A stretch of DNA of 64,000 nt from NCBI GenBank assembly GCA_033807775.1, contig CM066318.1, positions 83,455,379 through 83,519,378 on the forward strand. The letters run 5' to 3'. Below the pieces are notes generated by a model. That model saw only the letters and a program-made list of their open reading frames with translations. It ran no database searches and was not told the origin of the DNA. Positions 32,415 to 43,294 of this stretch are shown one piece after another; position 1 is the first letter of the stretch, and the number at the start of each line of letters is the position of its first letter. Source of the DNA: Saussurea involucrata (lineage: Eukaryota > Streptophyta > Magnoliopsida > Asterales > Asteraceae). The translations under genes and the position numbers were made by a program.

Positions 32415-33530
32415 TGTTAATGCCAAAAAGCGCACAAAAGTACAACTTAAGGTCGATGTGGACTTTAAACATCTAAAGAAATGTATCTCAAGCCAAACAA
32501 CATAATTGCGAGGAAAAAGTAAAAGAGACAACAGATTTGGTGACGCGGAAAACCCCAAAACGAGGGAAAAAACCGCGGTCGACTTTGTGAGAGTCGACAG
32601 TGCACTATGGTCGCCAATCAGGGACGACAGTCATTTGGAAACAAGTATTTTGTGTACAATAAGTTACAATTATAGAAAAAGTAAACTTAGTCGTGTGCAA
32701 AGGACGTGCGTCGTGCGTAAATCGTGTGAAAAAAGTATGCGTGTCGTGCGGTTTGAACTGCCATCGTCGGGTGGTTCGAACTGCTGTCGTGCGAAACTTG
32801 CGTTAGCGATGTGTGTTCGAATGCTTCGTTCATCACTGTTGTATTGTGAATAAAATGTGGAAATGAGTGTAAGCGTAGATGTTCAGATGAATGTAGACCC
32901 CCCTCTCGAAGGTGGAGCAAGCTTTTATATAGGGTTCGCCGGTCATTAATGTGTCTTGATGACTCGCTTTTGTAACCGCTGTCGGCATTGAATGCGCTTT
33001 GATTATTGGTTTTGTAACCATTGTCGAGTCTTTAATGTCATTGATGATTCTTCCGTTACTGGTCGTTGTGCCATAAATGCCCGTAGACCTGCAAAAATGA
33101 ACAAAAGAAACGGCTGTTGACCATGAATGGTTAGTGTAACCGTAAGACCGTCTTAAGTTCAGTACGTCGGTCTTATGTAGCATAGGACCGTCGCCGAAAT
33201 ATAAGACCATGTATATGACTGTAAATGTCTTGTAAGACCTTATCTTAATATAAGAATGATTTTATGAAAAAGTCGTAAGACTAGGATGAAAATGTCGTAA
33301 GACCATTTGGTCGTAAGACCAAGATGATGATGTCGTAGGACTAGAGTGATATAAGACCGACGACAGGAGACTATCGACGTAAGACCAACGAGTCGTAACT
33401 GACGACACGTAACTGGCGACATAAGACTAGTGACGTAAGACTAATAACGTAAGACTAGTGACGTGTGACTGGCGATGGGTGATTGGCGACGGGTGATTGG
33501 CGACATGTCGCTAACTTTTGTAGGAATTAC
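32415..33530 (-). repeat. LTR of the minus-strand Tat element, rearranged
   Basis: On the minus strand ends TTGGCATTAACA at 32415, followed by the primer site. It is colinear with the + LTRs through the TATA region (about 32925-32935) and the AGTCTTACGTC-type repeats (33240-33510). It then shows a deletion and leaves the LTR near 33530 without a TGTTTGGG terminus. Confidence 0.8.
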
Positions 33531-35322
33531 GAAACTTGAGGAAGTGTTACAAGCTTGCATGCCTGCCCCCAGTTTGAGATTTTATGAGGTTTTAGTCGAT
33601 AATTCCAATTAATAGAAGCGGACTGGTTTCTGTCTTCAAGTTTGAAACTTACACGAGACAGATGTGTTTTAACAAAAATATATTTGTAAACCGTGTCATC
33701 GTTTTGTGTGATTAGCTGACGTGCGAAAAATTGGTGGCGAACCCTGTGCCACGTCATTTTATGATAAAAAAGAAGAACTTTTGAATCAATTGTCGTGAAA
33801 CTTATTTTGAATTATGTGCACACCTTTGTCGCACCCTGTTTAAGGTCAAGCGGTTACTTTAAGTGCACGTCATGAGTCAATCCATACTGGAATCGAGGCG
33901 GTTCATTTTAAAGATATTATTTATTACGCTTTGCTTTTGTGTGAGTAAACCGAACTGCAATGGAACGATTTTCAACGTGATTTTTCCTATGTGGGACGAG
34001 CGTGTCCAGTTTTGCGTAACTATCGATATGGTAATAGTAGTTTTATTGCTTACGATCTTTTTGAGATGAAAATCCTGATGTTGAAAATATTTTGTAAATG
34101 ATTTTGTAAACCATTTGGGGAAATGTGCTTTTAAGTGTCATGTGTCATTTCGAGAATTTTCAGGGTATGAGTCCTTTTGGAAAACTCTTTTGTTTAACCC
34201 GTGTTGAGTCTGAGACTAAGGTTGACTTCAGAGTATTGCTTGCTTAAACTTTGTTTAAACGCATTTTCCGACCGATGGGTCTAGCAAGCGTGGAGCATTT
34301 TGCTCGGTTTTGACTTGGAGTTAGTCATGGGCCAATTGCCCGGTTTTAATGGCTCGATGTGGAGTCTAGTTGATGAGTTGTTTTGTCGCACTGTTTGGCA
34401 TTCTTTGCACGTTGAGTGTTTGCATTTTTGGGTGAGTGAGTCAATCCGGAATAGGCATGTTGTTGGTAGGCTGTTTGCTTTGGATCCTTAGACGCGTTAG
34501 TCAGCCGTTGGTAATGGTCGGTTGGGTATCTCGGGGTGGGACCCCGGTATTCATGTGTTCTAACCTAGACTTTCCAGTAGGTACTAGGAGGATATAGTTG
34601 TGGGCACTTACCTGGGAGGTAGTTCCGGTGTGCTGGGTCTTGAGGCGTTACCTGGAAGGTAGACGTCAAGGTGTATCCTCGATACGGTGTGACTTGGCTT
34701 CGTAGAGCAAGTGTGGATGATACGTCAACGGTGGAAGGTAGGTATTCCACGCGCGTTAGTACTGTAGGCCGAATAGTATCGGTTAAGGGATTGATGCCCT
34801 TTATTATTAAGAGAATAAATGCGCATCAACCATTTTGAGGTAGGTGGTATATTTAGGTGTCGACTTTTGGGCTTGAGGCCAAACACCTTTAGTGTAATTG
34901 GAGATTTGTAGCCGTTTTTAAAATAATTATGGTGATGGTAGTAGTAACCCTGATATGCTTAATTGTGATGAATGGTTATGGTGGAATGACCTTCGTGGGT
35001 GATTATAAGTTTACTGGTTTGATGATGCGTGTAAGGTAAGTTTTGGGAGCCTTTTTGAACTCGTGGAAGTTAATCGACAATTATTGGTAAGTATGATCGA
35101 ATTTGAGTATCCTGTAGGGTATATTGGTGAGCACCTTTAGAATGGTTAGAGTTCGAAATTTGAGTCGGGATGTATGGATTATCTATGGTTTGGAGACAAC
35201 CGAAGGCGGTTGATTAGGAATGAATTCAGTTGTTGGAGTGTTCTTTCGATCATAATCCCAGTGTCCTAGAAGGAGTACGTTAGTTAGAAAAGTATTCGAG
35301 AAGTTTTAGAAGGGATTCCAAG
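33531..35322 (+). other. Degenerate retroelement sequence, unassigned
   Basis: About 1.8 kb without a supportable ORF. It lies between the broken Tat LTR and the chromodomain tail of the chromovirus and is probably its degraded internal region, but I recognise no gag or pol motif. It contains AAGCTTGCATGCCTGC at 33551-33566, and repeated GGGAGGTAGTTCC/TGGAAGGTAG-type words at about 34605-34745. Confidence 0.45.
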
Positions 35323-35403
35323 TGGACTTAGGAACCTGAGGTTGAGATGAGGGAGAACTATCCGGAGCTATTCGTAGGCAGAGACTTCGAGGACGAAGTC
35401 TAA
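35323..35403 (+). pseudogene. Chromovirus pol C-terminus (chromodomain tail)
   Basis: Reads W-T-stop-EPEVEMRENYPELFVGRDFEDEV-stop. The pattern WE.E..MR..YPELF with a final FEDEV is the end of the chromodomain in Tekay/Del-type chromovirus pol. The codon expected to be a conserved Trp or nearby residue is a stop (TAG 35329-35331). Upstream frames are unreadable. A PPT and 3' LTR follow within 20 bp, as in intact elements. Confidence 0.75.
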
Positions 35404-35408
35404 TCCAA

Positions 35409-35420
35409 GTGGGGGGGAGT
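35409..35420 (+). other. Polypurine tract of the chromovirus
   Basis: GTGGGGGGGAGT immediately before the LTR start TGTAAAG at 35421. Confidence 0.8.
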
Positions 35421-36269
35421 TGTAAAGCCCGTATCCCGGTATGTAATTTATTAGTATTAATTCTTTTTTTAAAAGTTTAATTTATTGTGGTTTCCGTTAA
35501 CGGGGTTAGTCGAGTTGGGTCAAATCGTTAAATTGTCGAATTTTTTGGTTAGTGGTGAGAGAGTTGTAAGTGGAGGGGCTAATTGTGCCAAAGGCCCAAA
35601 GATCCCACATGGGTTTCGGCCCATGCAGATCTGTCGGGACCTATGTTTTTAGTTTTAGTGTTGTTGCCGTGAGATTTAAGCAAAGGAAAAAGAAATCAAA
35701 AAAAAAACCTACGGCTTCATCATATTCGTGTGGGTTGTCCTTGTTGTCACCGGCCGGAAAAGAAGAACCGAGAGAGAGGTTGTGTTCGTCGCCGGCGAGA
35801 GTTGAGGAGAAGAACCACCGACCACCGCTGCCGCCGTTGGAGTTACGCCGGAGTCGAGGAAGGAGGGGCTGCATCGAGGTAACCGTGTCGTTTCGTCGTT
35901 TTCTTTGGTTTTGTTCGTCGCAAGTGTACCGCAAACCACCACCACCGCCACAGCCACGACTGCCGGCGGTGGGGCCGCCGCTACACGCCGCTGTGGTGGC
36001 GGCAGTGGGTGCGTGGGTGTGTGGGTTCGTGCGGGTGTGTCGTTGCGGGGGAGTCGGGAGTGGGTGACGTTGGGAGGTCTCGCCGGAGGGTGTTACCGTA
36101 ACCCTCGTCGCCGCCGGCGACCACCACTGCCGGAGGGCAGAGGGTGGTGCGTGGCCATGTCTTATTAATAATCACCGTAGAATCCGTTAAGCCTTGACTT
36201 AATCGTTTAAGCCGTTTCGTTAAAACCGTCGTTTTTATAATCATCAATTCATGTGGAAAATGGTGCAGC

Positions 36270-36800
36270 CACTGTTTTTGCGACGGCTATAACTTTTCCG
36301 TCGTAACTCCGTTTGAGCCGAAACTGGCGCCCACGGTTCAAGTTCAGGGTCGAGCACGTTTTCCGTGTTTTAGCGTAAAACTGGTTCGGTCTCTAGCTGG
36401 GCGAAAAAGTGGTCGCAAGTTCGGTGTTTCGTCATTTTATGTGAAAATTAGTTTTCTGTCCAGTTCGTATTTCGGCCATAACTTCCTCGTCGTAACTCGG
36501 TTTGAGGCGATTCTGGTGTCCACGGTTCACATTCTGTGTCGGGCACGTTTTTCGTGTTTTAGCGAAAGGCTGGTTCGGCCCCTAGCTAGGCTGAAAACTT
36601 CTGTTTTTACAGCAGGTCGGTAAGCCGACAGTGTTGTAATCTGCCACTGTTTTGTCATGGTCATAACTTTCTGCTCGTAACTCGGTTTGGGGTGAAATCG
36701 GTGTCAAAAGTTCCCTTTTTGAGTCTAGAAACTTTTCTGTGTTTTGTGCAAAACCCAGTTCGGGACGTAGCATGGGTCGTTTTGTCGTTTTATACTGAAA
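36270..36800 (+). repeat. Three degenerate copies of a roughly 180-bp unit
   Basis: Each copy contains in order CATAACTT (or CTATAACTT), CGTAACTC(G/C)GTTTG, GGTGTC-type words, a TTCCGTGTTTT-like word and GGTTCGG. Starts are near 36285, 36477 and 36659. They lie inside the chromovirus LTR. The inverted LTR fragment at 3730-5350 carries at least one copy (about 4850-4980). Confidence 0.6.
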
Positions 36801-37274
36801 GGTGCTGAATTTCGTTGTTCCGGAAACTGTTTTTGTAAAATCCGTAGTAAATTGTAGAAAAATCGTTAGGAGGCGTATAATATGTCCTCGGAACCCTAAC
36901 TCAGAGTACTTTCTGGTCATGAAATAATATTGGGATTTTTCTGGGTTTATAGGGGTCGAAACAGGTCCCGAACAGACCTGTTTTGGGTGAACGGAATTTA
37001 GTTTTAGTGACGGTTTAAGCGTGTGTCGTGCCATAGGGTCCGGGTCTCGTATTGACACGTTTTAACATGCGTTTAGGTGCTGGGAAGTGACCGTAATTGT
37101 GGAGCTTGAATTGTGTTGTTAAGCTGGGCGCGCATTCGAAGTGAGTTCTCTCACTGTGTAGTTAAGGGTTGTATGCATGTCATAATAGTTTGTATGTACT
37201 ACTGTCTTTGTGGTGTGAACTAGTTGTTTGTGGTGTGTAATATTTGATTGGTTTGAATGCTTGGTATAAATGTG

Positions 37275-37530
37275 TTACATTACAATTCGGTGGGACCGAG
37301 GCCTCGATGGTACTGAGGTGTTGGTTACATTACAATCCGGTGGGACCGAGGCCTCGATGGTACTGAGGTGTTGGTTACATTACAATCCGGTGGGACCGAG
37401 GCCTCGATGGTACTGAGGTGTTGGTTACATTACAATTCGGTGGGACCGAGGCCTCGATGGTACTGAGGTGTTGGATACATTACAATTCGGTGGGACCGAG
37501 GCCTCGATGGTACTGAGGTGTTGGATACAT
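37275..37530 (+). repeat. Five copies of a 50-bp minisatellite
   Basis: Units at a 50-bp period (TACAATTCGG or TACAATCCGG at 37281, 37331, 37381, 37431 and 37481), each with TGGGACCGAGGCCTCGATGG and TACTGAGGTGTTGG. Copies are almost identical. The unit contains the palindrome CCGAGGCCTCG. Confidence 0.92.
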
Positions 37531-38179
37531 AATTACTTGTAGACGTTTACTCGTTTTATGTAACTGTGATGTTGTTGCTTATGTGCGGATAGGGGTGATG
37601 TGTATATAATTCCTATCTGCGCATGTGTTGGAATTCACTAAGCTTCGTGCTTACCCTTTCCCAATAAACTGTGGTTTTAGGTCCGAGCGGCTTCAAGGCG
37701 TGACAAGTACACACTGGCGCGCGAGGAGAGCTGGTTGTTTTATGATTATAATAATTAAACGTTTATTCCGCTGATTTTAATTTATAAGGATGTTAATTAT
37801 GTGTTTGCAAACGAAACGTTGGTATCAATTAATGAGTTGTTATAAATAATTTGTTTATTTAAAAATTTAAATTTGCTTGTAATTTTTGGGACGTTACAGA
37901 AATCATATTTGGTGTGTTTCTAGAGTCATATCAAGTTTTGAGTTGTTTTGGTTAAGCATTAAATCTTTAATTTTGAAATTCTTGATTTCTGGGTTTTATT
38001 CACTCTGTTCTTGATAAAAACTCAATTTTTGTTTCAAAAGTGCTTGATTAATCAATTTGGTCAGTTGTTTTTGCTTTCCCTACTTGCTTGTTATTGTTTC
38101 TAAGGTATTTGCAGAAGTTCACCAAGTCAAAAAGTGCAATTTCGATCTCCTGGTAAGTTTTTCTATCTATCAGACTTTG

Positions 38180-38645
38180 AATACGGGACTCAGTTCTTGA
38201 GTTCCGGTTCCAGTTTACTTACCGGATCCACAATCATACCGGATCTAGTTCCGGTTCCGGTGTCATTCCGGGTCCACAATACCGGATCCTAATTCCGGTT
38301 CCACTAAATCCGGTATCCAATCCGGATCCGGTTCCCAATTTTTGCACACCATCTTTGATTCCAGATCTCATATATTCCGGATCTGATTGTTCTCAATACC
38401 GGAATTTTACACTCCAGAATTACTCATCCCGGATCCATTTCTTTGGTATTCCGGATCCTTATGTTCTGGATTCGTGATTCCAGATCTCCACTCCGGATCC
38501 CCTAGTCCGGATCCAAAATTCTGGATCTCAAATTCCGGATCCTTTACCGATTTCCATGTCCTGGTCTCCAGGTCCCGGACTTCCTTCCCAGATCCAAATT
38601 CCCGGATTCTCTATCCCGGAAACCACACCCGGATCCCAAATCCGT
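38180..38645 (+). repeat. Degenerate CCGGATCC-rich repeat region
   Basis: About 460 bp in which variants of TTCCGGATCC or TCCGGTTCC recur every 12-25 bp, more than twenty times. It is non-coding in appearance; open frames through it have no recognisable domain. It lies directly upstream of the coiled-coil ORF. Confidence 0.8.
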
Positions 38646-38756
38646 GAGTGTTCAGTCGCCGAATGGGGACATTTGTGTATTCTTTGATACACCGTTTGAT
38701 TATTTTTTGATCGATATCTTGAATTGTGTCACGATCATATGTTTTCGAGTAACAAT

Positions 38757-40652
38757 GTCTTATCCAACTTACTTTGAGCTCAAAGAGAAAGTTTCTCATT
38801 TAGAAGCGCAAATATCTAAGCTAGAAGACGATGCTAAAATAAAATATGATACCATAGGCAAACTAGCTATTGAAAAGGCTGAGGATAAGTGTGTGATAGA
38901 AAATTATCATTCTGAATGCTCAGCCATTTCAAAAAGAGTCGAATCCCTAGAAACCGAATTATCTGAAATCACTGAAAAACTCATTAAGTCTCAGGAAGAG
39001 AATAATAAGATTGTCAATCTTCGTTTAACCGTTCAAAAAGAAAATGATAATTTGACTAACAAGCTTAAGGATCTTGAATCCAAACTTTACAAGCGAGGTC
39101 AAACAGACCCAGCGATTTATTTGAACAAACCGAAGGAATTCAAGTATTATAACGCCCTTTAGGGACTCGGATATGATAATCCGTGTTACCTTAAGAAAAT
39201 CTTGTCTAAGGTTCCCACTCTTTATGAATTCAATTTCATGGGCCTAGATAATAAATATCACGAGTACAAGATCAAGTGGACTAAGCCATCTCCGGAAGAT
39301 GAGGAGAAACGGAAGATGAGCCGCCTAGGAAAAACATAAATGTACAGATACCTTTCGTGTACAAAACGCTTAATGCGTCATATTTAAAGAACAAAACTCC
39401 TTATCTCTCCAACGATTTCTTCGACATCTGTTTGCTTGCCAAAACGGTGGAAACTCCAGTTCCCGTTCCGGCACTAGATGTAGATTCTAACGATAAATCA
39501 GAGTTCAAACATTATGTTCCTCCTCTGATTCTGGAAAACATCATTTTTAAACTTGAAGAATCGATTGCGAGGGATAAGGTCGTTTATGAAACCGAAAGGA
39601 CTGTACTTTTAGCTACTATCGAGAAGCTCAAAAAGAACAAACTCGAGACATTACCCGAATCAGAAAGAGCGAGTTATCGGACCGAGATTGCTAAGTTGAC
39701 TTCTCAACTGTCCGCCTTGGCGACAGAAGCTTTAACGCTGAGAATGGCTAAGGAAAATCCAGTGGATACTCCAATGACGCCTGTCACTCCTGAAACAATC
39801 TCGTTTGATTTCGCTCCAATTTATTCGGATAACTCCTCGTGTAAAGATTTTCTAGGCGTGTCCCTTGACACAGATGACAAGCCTTTGTTTTCACAATATA
39901 AAGGTAAAACGGCTCAATCCGAATCAGTTCAAAGGAATCTTTTCCCTAATTTCAACAATCCTTTTGCGGATGATTCCTTTAACTGTTCCTCATCCGACTC
40001 AGACTGTCCAAATCCACTTTACTCTGCTCAACGATATTCTGAGTTCATGAATTCCTCAGCTTGTCAAGATGATGATATTTCTAAGATCGACTTTGCTCCA
40101 AAGCTTGTGAGTCATGTTTAATTTCTTAACAAAATGCCTTCAACGGTTAACTTTCAAAGAGAGGAGTGTTCCACTTCTGGCCCCAAAAACGTTTCTCAAC
40201 CAAAATCGTCAAAATCTAAGTTGAAAAGACGGTCAGAGAAACGCTCGAAAAACGGTAATTCTCACAAAAGACAATCTTACTACTCTAGTTCCTCTGACAG
40301 TGAGCTTAATGATTCTTCAGATAATCATGTTTTTAGAAGAGTAAAAATGGTTTGGAGAAAGAAATCAACTACAGAAGACTGTAATGGAAACACGTCTCAT
40401 AATTCTCCTATAGTTGATACAAAGTCATTTGTTTCCAAGACGGGTTCACCTGCTCCTGTTTACCCTATAGCTAAGCTGATTAGTCTAAACCGAGCAAAGA
40501 TCTGCTGCTCTCATTGTGGAAAGAGTGACTTTGTACATCCAAGGTATGCCAATAACTGGTATGGTACTTATAGTATCCCCAATCCCCATTTTAAAGCCAA
40601 GGCATCTAACCATCAAGGATCCATCAAAGCATGGATACCAAAATCTTTCTGA
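38757..40652 (+). pseudogene. Copia gag-to-protease coiled-coil region (Sirevirus 2)
   Basis: From ATG 38757 (MSYPTYFELKEKVSHLEAQI) a strong heptad coiled coil runs to about 39090. It is followed by LYKRGQTDPAIYLNKPKEF and GLGYDNPCYLKK, the RGQT and LGY motifs found between the zinc knuckle and protease in Sirevirus-type Copia polyproteins. A second coiled coil (39540-39760) and a Ser/Asp-rich stretch follow. The end has the HCGK pseudo-knuckle (about 40510) and KAWIPKSF, the usual lead-in to protease. Breaks: a stop at 39160-39162, another near 39338 and one at about 40119-40121 before the last part. No gag core or CCHC knuckle was found upstream and no protease downstream. Confidence 0.65.
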
Positions 40653-41748
40653 TCTATTTTGCAGGGATGTCATGTGTGACAACAGTCGATTATTTTTCAC
40701 ATGACTGCATTCAAAGGTTATGCTATTTTTGAGGGGGAGCATCAGGTATTTGACATATACATGAATTTTTCAGTGAATTCAAAGAATCGTGGCAATTCAT
40801 TCTGGAGAACTTACTTGTGTTTGTTGTTCTCCAATGTTAACTTCCATGAATTCCACGTGTTATATTTCCTTGACTTAGTTATTTCTATGTCTCACATATT
40901 CGTTGATTTTTCGATGGAAATACACTCGTTTGAATTCCTAGTTGTTTTCCAAGTTCGCTATTTCATGTTAATGATTCAATTCTTTTCTAATATATTAATC
41001 GTGACTTGTTCTTCACAAATAAACTTTCTATTCATTGTTTGATTTTTGACTATAATGTGCTTACCGAGTCATTCTGTTTAGCGCTTGATTTTGTTCATTG
41101 AAATCCTATTGTTTTAATTATGATTTTTGATTACCTCAGATCAGAACCCAGACTTCATTTTTATGACTTCTGATCATCTCAGATCAGGACTCATTCTTAA
41201 ATGCTATGACTTCTAAACACTTTAGTTTAGAACTCGTATTCAAATGTTGAATTCACTGTTATATTTGGTGAATGAAAAGAGTGTGAAATGAGTGATAGGA
41301 TTTATATTGTTTCTATGGTCTATCCAGAACCGGAAGGACCTACCCAAGAAACACTTCCCATTATAGACAACAGTGAGGGGTCTAGATGCATAGATGAGTT
41401 TGGAGTGGAAAGAAAAATGGTGAGACTGTGACAGGACTTAAAAGAATTATTGGTCCTTACCAAACCGAGTCAGTTATCCAGGTAGCCACACAATCTATTC
41501 ATTCTCGTTCTTTGGAGATGAATATTGAAACAGACATGGACCCAGTGTCGATAACTCGTGTCACCCCACCTAGCTACTCAAGTATCTCACAAAAGATGCT
41601 TGTTTCATAAATGCACGGAGATTTAGCACATAATCTATCTATTCCTCACTCGGAGGTCTTAGATATTGAAAAAGGAAGATATCAGCTCCGGTCTCCGAAC
41701 TTTATATTCTACTCACTGTGTCAATTGACTTTTAACTTGCGTCCCAAG
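40653..41748 (+). other. Sirevirus 2 non-coding stretch before Athila 2
   Basis: No gene that I can support. It contains a PPT-like GAGGGGGAG box at 40731-40739, two related TCAGATCAGAAC / TCAGATCAGGAC words (41137-41190), and AT-rich sequence up to the Athila 2 LTR start at 41749. The last five bases (CCAAG) resemble the five after Athila 2 (CCAGG). Confidence 0.5.
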
Positions 41749-42954
41749 TGATAACTCTATTTTTAGAGTTATTATTTCCTTTTATTTTTATTTTATTTTG
41801 TCAAATTTTAGCCATTTCACTTCTCAAAACCCCCATTCTTGGTAATATTCCAAAAATGAGCAAAAAGAGTGAACCATAGTCTTAATAAATTATTTAGTGG
41901 AGTTTTGTTGCTTTTTCACGAAATACATGCAGTGACTTGCGGAGTGCCCACTCCGGACCCCACTATCGAGCAGAGAAGAAGACAAAAGAAAATCAAATCT
42001 TAGCTTGAAAGTAAAAAGTCTGGAGAATGGAAGGTTCAATTGGCAGAAGCATGGGGTGGTGAAGTACAAGCATGTTCCCAAAAGCATGGCAAGATGAAAT
42101 GTTTATGGAAACCAATGGTACTATAAGTGGACTTTTTGGAAAAGGTGAAGGGACTCATGGGTAAAAGAGCTACATACTTATGGATAGGAGTGTTACTCAA
42201 AGAGGCTGATTTTGATGCTTTCTATCTTCAGTCCTTATTCTCTAGATAAAACCCATCTTTTGTTAAAACCCAACCTTTCCTCTTAGTATATAAAGAGGCA
42301 TTGGGTTTCATTTAATTCATCTTGCATATCCCCATCTACCACATTTAGTGCAAGTGTAGTTGTTAGCTTATCATTTACCGCAGTAGTTCATTAAATTTCT
42401 GTATTTTCAATTCCTAGTTTAATTTTTAGTTTCGAGTAAATTGTGGCAGTGACGTACCCTCGTTCCCCACTGCGGTTTTAATACAAGTCACTTTCAGTTT
42501 ACTTATGTGCAACTCTTCATATTTTTCTTTCTTTACTTCAGTAATTATGGGCTAAGCATCCTTTGGGATGTAGGAAAGAGAAGTACCTGGATTTTAGAGA
42601 AAATGCTTGAGTAATCTTTATACTTGGAATATTTATTGTTTTGGTCATTCACTCTCGATTATTGCCCAATGATGCAAACAAGCCGATCACTTGTAAGGAT
42701 CTAAAGTCTAGTTCTTAACTCAGAAATGAGTAGAACGTAGTGACACGAGCTTGGATGATGCTAGGGAATTCGAAAGAATTCTTATGACACTTGCGAAAGT
42801 GAGGTTGACACAGTGAGCTAATCTCAACCCACTGGAGTAGTAGGCAAGCTAGTTGGTGTATTTAAAATACTTAGAGTATTTGTCTCTACACATCCCATCG
42901 AGACCTGAAAAGGTCTATTTTGAGATTACCATTGACAAAACAATAGATACTAAT
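41749..42954 (+). repeat. Athila 2 5' LTR, first part
   Basis: Begins TGATAACTCTATTTTTAGAG with a 9-bp perfect hairpin (41751-41772). TATA box TATATAAA at 42297-42304; the 3' LTR has TATACAAA at the same place. Colinear with 58723-59927. Interrupted at 42954 by the tandem element; the LTR resumes at 49333. Confidence 0.92.
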
Positions 42955-43234
42955 TGTTAGGGCAGGTTTTATAGTTGATTTAAAGTTCAAGGGTTGAATT
43001 GTAATAGTTTATTTTGAGCCTTATTAGTGAACGGGCCGTGGGCTTGTTAACCACGGGCCCATAGTATTTAATGTAAGATTAGCTTGGAAACAAGCTAATC
43101 ATCTCTTTTACTTTCAACATTGTATTGCTAAATTCTCTCTGAAAGATTAATGAAAGGGATGACCATTGGAAATCATTGTTCTTATTGATTCATCTATTTG
43201 ATTTCTTATTTGTTGCACGGATCTGGTTATAACA
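42955..43234 (+). repeat. Tandem element LTR1 (280 bp)
   Basis: Differs from LTR2 and LTR3 at several positions, for example GAACGGGCCG against GAATGGGTCG, CCACGGGCCC against CCACTAGCCC, and a 2-bp deletion in the GGAAA run. Confidence 0.92.
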
Positions 43235-43294
43235 ATTGGTATCAGAGCACACACTTCCTCGCATAGAGGAAGGGGAGCGAGTGTAGGCGATGCA

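Larger units (their letters stand above)
31201..33530 (-). mobile_element. Minus-strand Tat element, 5' part
   Basis: On the minus strand: LTR (33530-32415, its first part rearranged and truncated), primer site TTTGGCGCCATCCGTGGG (32411-32394), a repeat-rich internal stretch (32393-31600) and integrase tail (31598-31201). The rest continues at 26439-25960 beyond the inserted + element. Gag and most of pol are missing here too, so it is another deletion derivative of the same family. Confidence 0.8.
35421..37898 (+). repeat. 3' LTR of the chromovirus (2478 bp)
   Basis: Starts TGTAAAGCCCGTATCCCGG after the PPT and ends TTTTTGGGACGTTACA. It is related to the inverted LTR fragment at 3730-5350. 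It contains a G/C-rich CCGCCG/CCACCAC zone (35800-36130), three imperfect copies of a roughly 180-bp segment (about 36270, 36450 and 36640; CATAACTT-CGTAACTC, GTGTTTTAGCG) and a 50-bp minisatellite (37275-37530). No ORF in it looks real. Confidence 0.85.
37899..41748 (+). mobile_element. Sirevirus-type Copia element 2, left part
   Basis: Carries the coiled-coil spacer that Sirevirus-type elements have between gag and protease (38757-40652), then a Sirevirus-style GAGGGGGAG PPT-like box (40731-40739) without any protease, integrase, RT or RNase H between. The right part is at 60328 to about 61440, beyond Athila 2. No 5' LTR or primer site is visible: the left edge is the chromovirus LTR end (37898). 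This looks like an internally deleted, non-autonomous copy. Confidence 0.6.

Noticed and set aside
35570..36170. 165-aa and overlapping ORFs in the GC-rich part of the chromovirus LTR
   Set aside because: Low-complexity CCG/CCA-driven frames on both strands inside an LTR; no domain.
38387..38647. 86-codon ORF in the CCGGATCC region
   Set aside because: Repeat-driven frame with no recognisable domain; overlaps a degenerate repeat block.
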